This document shows, one piece after another, positions 57,680 through 64,000 of a DNA stretch of 64,000 nt. The number at the start of each line of letters is the position of its first letter. The stretch's first letter is position 1. This DNA comes from Saccharum officinarum. Its lineage: Eukaryota > Streptophyta > Magnoliopsida > Poales > Poaceae. The notes below the pieces were generated by a model. It had not been told where the DNA came from. It saw only the letters and a program-made list of their open reading frames with translations, and made no database searches. The DNA lies in the NCBI GenBank assembly GCA_020631735.1, contig CM036197.1, positions 49,709,880-49,773,879 on the forward strand. The letters are read 5' to 3'. A program made the translations under genes and the position numbers.

Positions 57680-58893
57680 GACGGCATCCGCTGGGAGAGT
57701 TCCATCGGCGGCGACGGCGGCGTCTGCGGAGGGGCAGACCGAGGAGGGCATGCACGGGGCGCCATCAAGGGAGGCAGCGCGGTCGAGCATGGCCACGACA
57801 CCGCAGGCAGAGGCAGCGGCTCCCGAGGTGAACGAGTCATAGCCAGGCACGCCCGCTACGTCGCAAGCGGAAGTGACGGATGTGGTGCAGCCGGATGCAA
57901 CCATGTCGTTATTGATGGGGGTGGGTCAGTCGGGGAAGAACGTGGCTGAGGCGTCCTCGGTGACCGTGGTGACGGGGCAGACCTCCGCGTCTGCACTGCC
58001 CGCCCCACCTACTGCCGGAGGGGCCGTCCCAGAGGAGGTGGTGCCGACGGAGGGGTTAGCTCCACTCGGGGCCAATGCGGGGTCGTCCCGGGCTCTGGTT
58101 TATGCAGGCGGCGATCTGCATGCGTGGGAGGGGCCCACCCTCCAGTGGGCTGACCGGCGGAACCCGGTGGTGAGGCTGTTCACCCTCGACGACGCCGCGG
58201 AGGGGAAGGATTGGGAGAGGGTCAAGACTAGAGTCAAGCTCGCAGACCGCGCTCTGAACATGGCGCTGGGGGCGCTGCGCGATGTCATTGGCCCGATCGG
58301 CCAGGTATCACATGCCCGCGTTTCTAGCCTTGATTTCCCCTTTTTTGGTGCTTCTAACCATGCCCTTTCTGTAGTCCCTCATGTCTCGCAGTCATGAGGA
58401 GTCCCAGTTTCTTCGCCAGCAGAAGGACGCCTGGGACCACCTTGTCGAGGAGGAGCAATTGCGCGGGTGGCTGACCGAGCAGCTCGACGTTGCTCGCCAA
58501 AGGGTGGCCGAGCTTGCTCCAGCTGGCGAGGAGGTGGCCAGCCTTCGAATTAGGGAGGCGGACGCTCTTCGGGATGCTAACGAGGCCAACAAGATGTTCG
58601 CGGCCCTGGCCGAGAGGGCACGCTTGGACGCTACGGAAGGAGCAAGACAAGTTGCTTCAAACCACGGCGAGGCTTCGGCTGGAGCGTGGCGACGCCCGTC
58701 AGCGGATCAACGACCTCCTAGGCAAGGTAGAGAAGGAGAGGGAGTCAAAGATCGAGGCTGAGAATGTGTCCGCCGGGCTCGCCGTGCAAGGTCGGTCAGC
58801 ACTAGGCAAGGATCCAGACCCTGGAGGTCGAGACGGTCTAGCAGGGCGAGGAGGCGTGCAAACTTTAGGAGTGAGTGAACGGTGGGACTCTGG
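57680..58893 (+). pseudogene. family-G gag-like ORF, 3' part, interrupted by Element III
   Basis: A reading frame from 57873 to about 58300 (GDLHAWEGPTLQWADRRNPV, LADRALNMALGALRDVIGPI) is followed after a GT donor region by a second block from 58381 (SRSHEESQFLRQQKDAWDHL, ARQRVAELAPAGEEVASLRI), a clear coiled coil. Frameshifts appear near 58640. It ends at 58893 where Element III begins. The protein matches the type called 'putative gypsy-type transposon' in panicoid genomes (memory, unverified). It is probably the continuation of G2, with its N-terminus lost at the junction near 57680. Confidence 0.6.
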
Positions 58894-61800
58894 TGTAACA
58901 CCCCTGGTGTTACTAGCTTACTTAGCACACGATTAAGGCCTAAAAGAAACTAACAAAACGAGTTCTCGGGTTTTGAAATTTTAATCGCTCATGAAATGAT
59001 ACCCGACTCTTATGTGACTCATTTCTATAGTTAGGAAAAACTACATGAGTGTTGTAACTTAGTTTATTTTAGGTGAAAATATGCTATTATGATCTTAATA
59101 AAAAAATAGAATAAGTCGTTTTAATCACTTAGGGCGAAAACAAATTCTATAAAACCAGTGTGGTATACAATCACGTATTTCATGTTGATAAGCGTGTTGC
59201 TAGATTATTTAAAGTAGTGAAAAAATTTATTTCTTTCCGAGTGTATCTCTATAGATAAATATATGTATATTTATATAATAGATATATACATGTGTGTATT
59301 TAGATTAGTAACAAGGGAATAATGGGACGTTGTAATTTACTTAATTATGTAATTATTTTGCTAAAAGAAAAGAAACGAAAAGAAATTAGAAATAAAACAC
59401 ACGCACACCACACATATTCACGCACACATGCTGGCCTCCTTCATGGCCCTGCTGCTGGCTGCTGCCACACGCCTGTGCAACTGTATGCATGCATTGCGAA
59501 CGCCGATGCGGGGCCGCTGCTCGTGCTCACCACCGCCTTGCTGCTTTGCTGCCCTCTGTGTGCATGCAGCCGGTTTATTTGTCTCAGAGGGAGCCGAGAG
59601 CCCTACGAGCCTGTGCAGCTGCCCGCTGTCCTCACACGCGTGCTGCCGCTCTGCCGTACGCTGAAGCACGTCATGCTGAGTACCAGAAAGCAAACCGTAG
59701 CACACACCACGCTGAGCACCAGAAAGCCAGTGAACCAGAGAACACGCTGGAATGTACTGTAGCACACATGATTTATTGTAGACGACCACGATAGTTCGCA
59801 GGAATGCTGTAGCATGGTACTGCAGCGCGGAGAAATGTAGCCGGTCACTGTAGCTCACAGGAATTCCAGACTGGCACTGTAGCATGCAGAAAACACTGTT
59901 CATACAAAGAAAACTTTTTATCGCCGGTGCGCTGTGAGGTTATTTAGAGCGCTGTCTCCGCTGAAGTGTGTCGCGCGCGCCAGTCATCCTTTTTCTGCGA
60001 CCCCGCACCATCCAGTAGCCGTGAGCCTTTACTAGGTTCAGCTGCTTCTCACTCGATCTCTCGACTTCCTTGCCCTGTCTGCAAGCTGCACGTGGCCAGT
60101 GTCGACCTTACCCGACGGGTGCGGTGAGTAGGTCTCGAGAATCAGCTGTCTCCTCCATTTTTTTAAGCCGCGGCATGTCCTCTCCCTACCTGTGGTGAGC
60201 TCCTTCAGAGCTTCAGTTTACGTGATCAGCATGTACTAATAACCTCCTTAATCAACCTCCACATGTAAGTAAAACTTGTGAAGCTCATATAAAATTGTAT
60301 AGGTGTCCAAAAATGGTGGAACCAATTTTATTAGTTTCTTGAAATCATGACCTAGATAAAGGTGTAATTGGTTCACGTAGTTTTATACTATTTTTAGGCT
60401 TGCTCTAATTACTTCGATGCGTTTAATATTATCAAACATGAACTTATAAGAATTGTTATGAATAATCAGTGATAGTATTAATCCTAGAAATTTTATAGTA
60501 AGCTCCTAGTATTATTATATGTTCGTTGTGATTTTGGTAGCTCTAAAATAATTAGTTGCTAGGATAATTAACAAACCTAGTTTGAATATGTAGTAAATCG
60601 ATAAAATGAATAATGTGACATCTCGGGTTTACATGACTAAAACACTAGTTGAGAAATAACGTTTGAATCGACAACATGGACACATGGCCTAGTGAGTTGG
60701 TGTGTGGCTAACCCGTTAGCTTGCGAGACGTAGTCGTACGACGAGAGTTGCGATTGCTGTCTTTTACTTATGTCTCTGTGTTGCATTCGCGTAAATCATA
60801 ATAGGAACGATGATGGATCGATGGATCAACCGGAGGACTTGGTGTTGACCTAAAAGATGATGCCATGGTGATCGTGCCCTAGAGATGGCATACTAACATT
60901 TGGTTATATTTTTACCTAGGCAAGCCCCGGTACATAACCTCTATTATTCTGCACTTTATCTGTGCTTATGCATTAAGTTTTAAGGAGTTGAATGAAACCC
61001 ACTTGTATATATATATCCTGATCTCATGAATCTTACTAGTATGTCAGGATCGTATAGATTGCTATGCTACAGGACTCCGGTAGAAGTCGAGTGATTGCCT
61101 GTCACTCGCGAGAGATAGGAAATATATTATTGTTACTATTATCATGTTACTATCACATGGATTATATATGGATAATAATTGGAGACCGGGTGGGACTATA
61201 CTTGGAATTTGATATGGACTTGGTTGGGCAATCCGAGCGAGACTCTGGTTGCATTTGTCCCGCCTGTGTCGATTAAGGACCGATCGTTGCATTTGGATGG
61301 TTGTCAGGTCACAGATCTCCTTATCCCGAGCATATACTAGCGGATGGGGGCTAGAAAGACTTGTTATTCTCTTGTCATGGGTTCTGGCTCCATCCGGACC
61401 AACTGAAGGTGGATTGTATATGGGTATTAGGAAGTCTAAGCACCGCGAGAGAGCGGGGGCTTGGAGTCCCAGTATGGACGGGGACTCGGTTCTCTTGACA
61501 GGAGGATAATGGGTTGGTCCCGTTTGTATCTCGGTACGGGCGGGGCGTGTGTTTTTCGGGGTACCCAGCTAGGCTGCATTGATTCGCGAATCGCCGTGTA
61601 AGCGGTCCGATATGACTTGATCCGGGCACCGTAGTAAGAAATGAAAGATGAAAGACGAAAGATGGAAAAATGGTTCTGATGGCTCAACCTTTGCTTGAAA
61701 GTAGAACATGTGCTTACCTAGAATGGTTGGTTAATGAACTACCGATGACTGCTAATAAAAATTAAATATAAGGATGCACCTTTAGTAATGCTTCCTGCAG

Positions 61801-62393
61801 TTGCAATAACCCACAAGCCAGATAGCCTTGCATATCCTTAGAGTCTTTTCTTTCCTTCTGACGGGTAAATCTTGCGGAGTACAATTGAGTACTCAAGGTT
61901 TGTTCTACCCTGTTGCAGGTGACAGGTGTTCTTGAAGATGACATTTGTGTGTGGAAACCTCCTAGTGGGCTCAGTGAGGATTTTCTTTACAATGCGAATG
62001 TAGAGTTGATTTATAACTCTCACCAAAAATGTTTTACAAGGGAAAGATTTACCACCTGTTATCATTTCCCATATATAAATGTTCATCATGATAATATTTA
62101 ACTCATTATTAAATGGTTTCATTTCCACTGAACTCTAATAATATTTTATTTTCCATTGTTATAATTAAACAATAGATTACCCTAATGTTGTACTAAAATT
62201 GATGTAAGAAATGGTAAAGATGTTGTAAGCTTTATCTCTCATTTATGATCCTGAGGTAAAAATGTGGATTTTTAAGTTCTCCCTCGGGTGTGCTCGACGA
62301 AATCGCAGAATTTAGTGCACTCTCTTGAGTACTTAATGTCTAATGGAAGACAAGTACTCTTGGGAGGGCATTAGATTAGACGGTTCTATCACA
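58894..62393 (+). repeat. 5' LTR of Element III, 3500 bp
   Basis: It begins TGTAACACCCCTGGTGTTAC and ends GACGGTTCTATCACA (CCACA changed). A primer site follows directly, so this is a 5' LTR and not the missing 3' LTR of Element II. From 60940 to 62393 it is collinear in reverse complement with Element I LTR positions of the same order. The GC-rich part is 59410-60180; frames there (for example 59322-59762) show no protein signature. Confidence 0.9.
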
Positions 62394-62395
62394 GG

Positions 62396-62407
62396 AGGTA
62401 TCAGAGC
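62396..62407 (+). other. primer-binding site of Element III
   Basis: AGGTATCAGAGC differs in its first base from the initiator-Met complement TGGTATCAGAGC and lies two bases inside the LTR. Confidence 0.75.
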
Positions 62408-62925
62408 ATAAATGAGGAAATGAAGCTTGAAAACCCTTTTCTAAATTAAAATTTGACAATACCTTTTTGCAAAAAAAAATTAGAGTGTTTGCATACGAAG
62501 TTATATAAGTAGCCCTATTACTATAGTTAAGTATTCGGAATAAGTTTAAGTATGTTTTCGTCCGGTGAACTAACTGGTGCGTAGCGTGCGGTCCTAAAGT
62601 CAGACGCGCTGTTACTGCTATAGTCACCGTGTCAGTATTACTTGCAGGTGCCCTGTTCGTGGGTACCACGCGTCCTTGTCCAGGAGTTACTGCTATACTG
62701 TGACTTCATCTATCGCATTCGCTCGTGTTTCACGACTGTCGGGGCTTACGCTTTCGGCACTCCTTTCTGTGCCCTTGTCGGACCTCTGCCCTGCAACCGT
62801 GCTAGTCTTTATGGCCTCGAACACTGCTTGCCTCTTGTGCGTAAAAATCCTATTGTTGTACTTTTACTGGTTCCCACGCATGGCTCGAGGGTGGTCTGCG
62901 CCAGGACCACTGGCCGCTCCGCCTT

Positions 62926-62933
62926 TATAAAAG
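62926..62933 (+). promoter_or_regulatory. TATA box between primer site and ORF of Element III
   Basis: TATAAAAG lies 124 bp before the ORF start and just downstream of GC-rich 'ccactggccgctccgcc'. The same place in Element I has the weaker TTTTTAAG (minus, about 25686-25693). Confidence 0.5.
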
Positions 62934-63049
62934 GGGGCCAAGCCTAGCCACCTGGTATCACCACTCGGTGCATTCTAGCTCGCTTAGCCCTTTTCCCTTG
63001 AGCAGGCTTTTTCTCAAAGCCTTTCTTGCAACCCCCTCACCCACCTAGG

Positions 63050-63946
63050 ATGGCAGGAGGTTGGGTTAGCAGCTACTGCCTGAACATTGAGGGTTTCCCC
63101 AGAATCCTGTATGCCACCCTGTAAAAGCTTGGAGTCAAGGATCATCCTGAGTATGAGGGCCATGAGTACATGAAGCATGGCACTGAGCGATGTCAGGTCA
63201 CCGTCTACATTGGTAAGAGTGAGGAGTTACCCGATATCATGGAAGCCTGGAATGTGACTGCAACTGGGTTTTGCTTTGGTGACACCTACCAGGTTGTGGC
63301 CCGCAAAGCCTTGCGACATCTGTGCCAGATCTATGAGCAGCACATTGCTCATACCCCCATGCGGTTCTTTTCACCTTTAGATAAGAATCGACGGGTATGG
63401 AGGGCTCATATGGAGGCCTTGCAGGGTCAGGATGTGCAAGAAGATAACCCAACCGTGGTGCACCTGACCACGTACTTGCTTGCCCTAGATGAGCAGTATG
63501 ACCGGTAGGCCTCGGAGCTGAGGGAGTGTCTCCATCGAGCTGAGGAAGCTGAGATCTTCTTCAGGATGCTCGAAGTGCAGCTTGCTGAAGCCCACGCCAA
63601 TGTAGCAGCTGCAGAGAGTCGAGAGACTGCCATGACGGAAGCACTCAAGGTGGATGAAGAGTGACATGCCCAAGAGCTAGAGGATGCCTATCTTATCACC
63701 AAGACCAAGCGTAGGACGCTGGCCACGGAAAGGCAGGAACCCTTGATCTTGGAGGGAATCCCTGTCCATCCACTGGAGAGAAGGAGAATCGGTATTGCAG
63801 CACGTCCACCCACGGAAGCCTCAGAAGTAGAGTCATTACTTCCCCTCACCCAGCCACCACCATAAGGAGCAGATCCTCAAGCTAGTGCAACAGAAGAACT
63901 CCAGGAGCCTAGGAAGGAAGTTGTTTGGGCCGACAAAGTAGATTAG
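63050..63946 (+). pseudogene. Element III copy of the 299-aa ORF, four stops
   Basis: It starts at the same ATG as Element I (MAGGWVSSYCLNIEGFPRIL) and ends at the same place (WADKVD-stop). In-frame stops lie at 63122-63124 (TAA for Gln), 63506-63508 (TAG for Gln), 63662-63664 (TGA at an Arg position) and 63863-63865 (TAA for Gln). Apart from the stops, the frame and length are kept almost throughout, with a one-codon loss near the last stop. The protein would have the same conserved N-terminal region, coiled coil and acidic end. Confidence 0.88.
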
Positions 63947-64000
63947 TTGTCCTAGAGGAGATGTAGCCGTCGCTAGTAGTGTTTTTCATCGTTGTCCTCC

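Larger units (their letters stand above)
56153..57680 (+). mobile_element. Element II internal region, truncated
   Basis: After the LTR comes TGATATCAGAGC (56155-56166), a primer site with one change, then sequence collinear with Element I. Within the ORF, at about 57131, it jumps to the region downstream of the Element I ORF ('cccttgatttaaatc'), a deletion of about 1 kb. Similarity runs to about 57680 and then changes abruptly to family-G coding sequence. No 3' LTR follows, so Element II lacks its right end. Confidence 0.75.
62394..64000 (+). mobile_element. Element III internal region, continues past the window
   Basis: It is collinear with Element I from its primer site to beyond the ORF. 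The last bases ('gatgtagccgtcgctagtag') match the minus strand of Element I near 24640. The 3' LTR must lie outside the window. Confidence 0.85.

Noticed and set aside
59322..59903. 146- and 161-codon frames on opposite strands in the Element III LTR
   Set aside because: They overlap each other in GC-rich LTR sequence and are not conserved in the other LTRs.
58894..62393. Treating this LTR as the 3' LTR of Element II
   Set aside because: It is followed by a primer site and a fresh copy of the ORF, so it is the 5' LTR of another element.

Overview
The window is plant nuclear DNA, almost certainly from a grass and probably a panicoid (inference). The evidence is CACTA subterminal repeats of the 'tttagtcccgg' type, Stowaway and hAT MITEs, 'TGTAACACC...' LTRs with a Met-initiator primer site, Helitron ends carrying 'tgcccgtgcgttgc', and relics of plant genes (a wall-associated kinase and a GNOM-type ARF-GEF). 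I see no intact cellular gene, no RNA gene and no CRISPR array. The only open reading frame that looks like a working protein gene is the 299-aa ORF of a young LTR retrotransposon (24671-25570, minus).

Layout. 1-294 is the end of an LTR (family G) with 30-bp tandem repeats. 425-1543 is a truncated wall-associated-kinase-like gene. 1610 to about 8380 is a minus-strand CACTA element (CACTA-2) with a decayed Ulp1-like gene, interrupted by a family-G LTR retrotransposon fragment (3761 to about 6555). About 8366-12704 plus 35069-36694 is a second minus-strand CACTA (CACTA-1) with a decayed TNP2 transposase and a GRF zinc-finger gene. CACTA-1 is split by a 22-kb nest. An outer solo LTR (12705-35068) holds a second solo LTR (12835-15781), a hAT MITE (16560-16796) and a probable Helitron ending at 33950. 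That Helitron holds a nearly pristine 11.2-kb LTR retrotransposon (Element I, 18954-30123) with two 3907-bp LTRs. An Ac/Ds-like element (35894-36416) sits in the CACTA-1 end.

36739-44334 is a cluster of minus-strand Helitron ends, with at least one exact head-to-tail junction. One unit carries exons of an Ulp1-like protease gene and of a GNOM-like ARF-GEF gene in the same orientation. 44335-49500 is ordinary intergenic DNA with paired hAT MITEs, one intact Stowaway, and one Stowaway split by two non-LTR insertions, each with a perfect target duplication. 49502-58893 is a second family-G element interrupted by Element II, a degraded relative of Element I whose LTR holds its own solo LTR (53539-54016). 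58894-64000 is a third relative (Element III), cut by the window edge.

Elements I, II and III share the same plan: long LTRs, a Met-initiator primer site and one ORF of about 299 codons, with no RT, integrase or protease that I can see. They therefore look like a non-autonomous, LARD-like family. Insertion order can be read from target duplications and from how neatly host sequence rejoins when inserts are removed. Decay of the older copies is dominated by C-to-T/G-to-A changes, as expected of methylated plant transposons.
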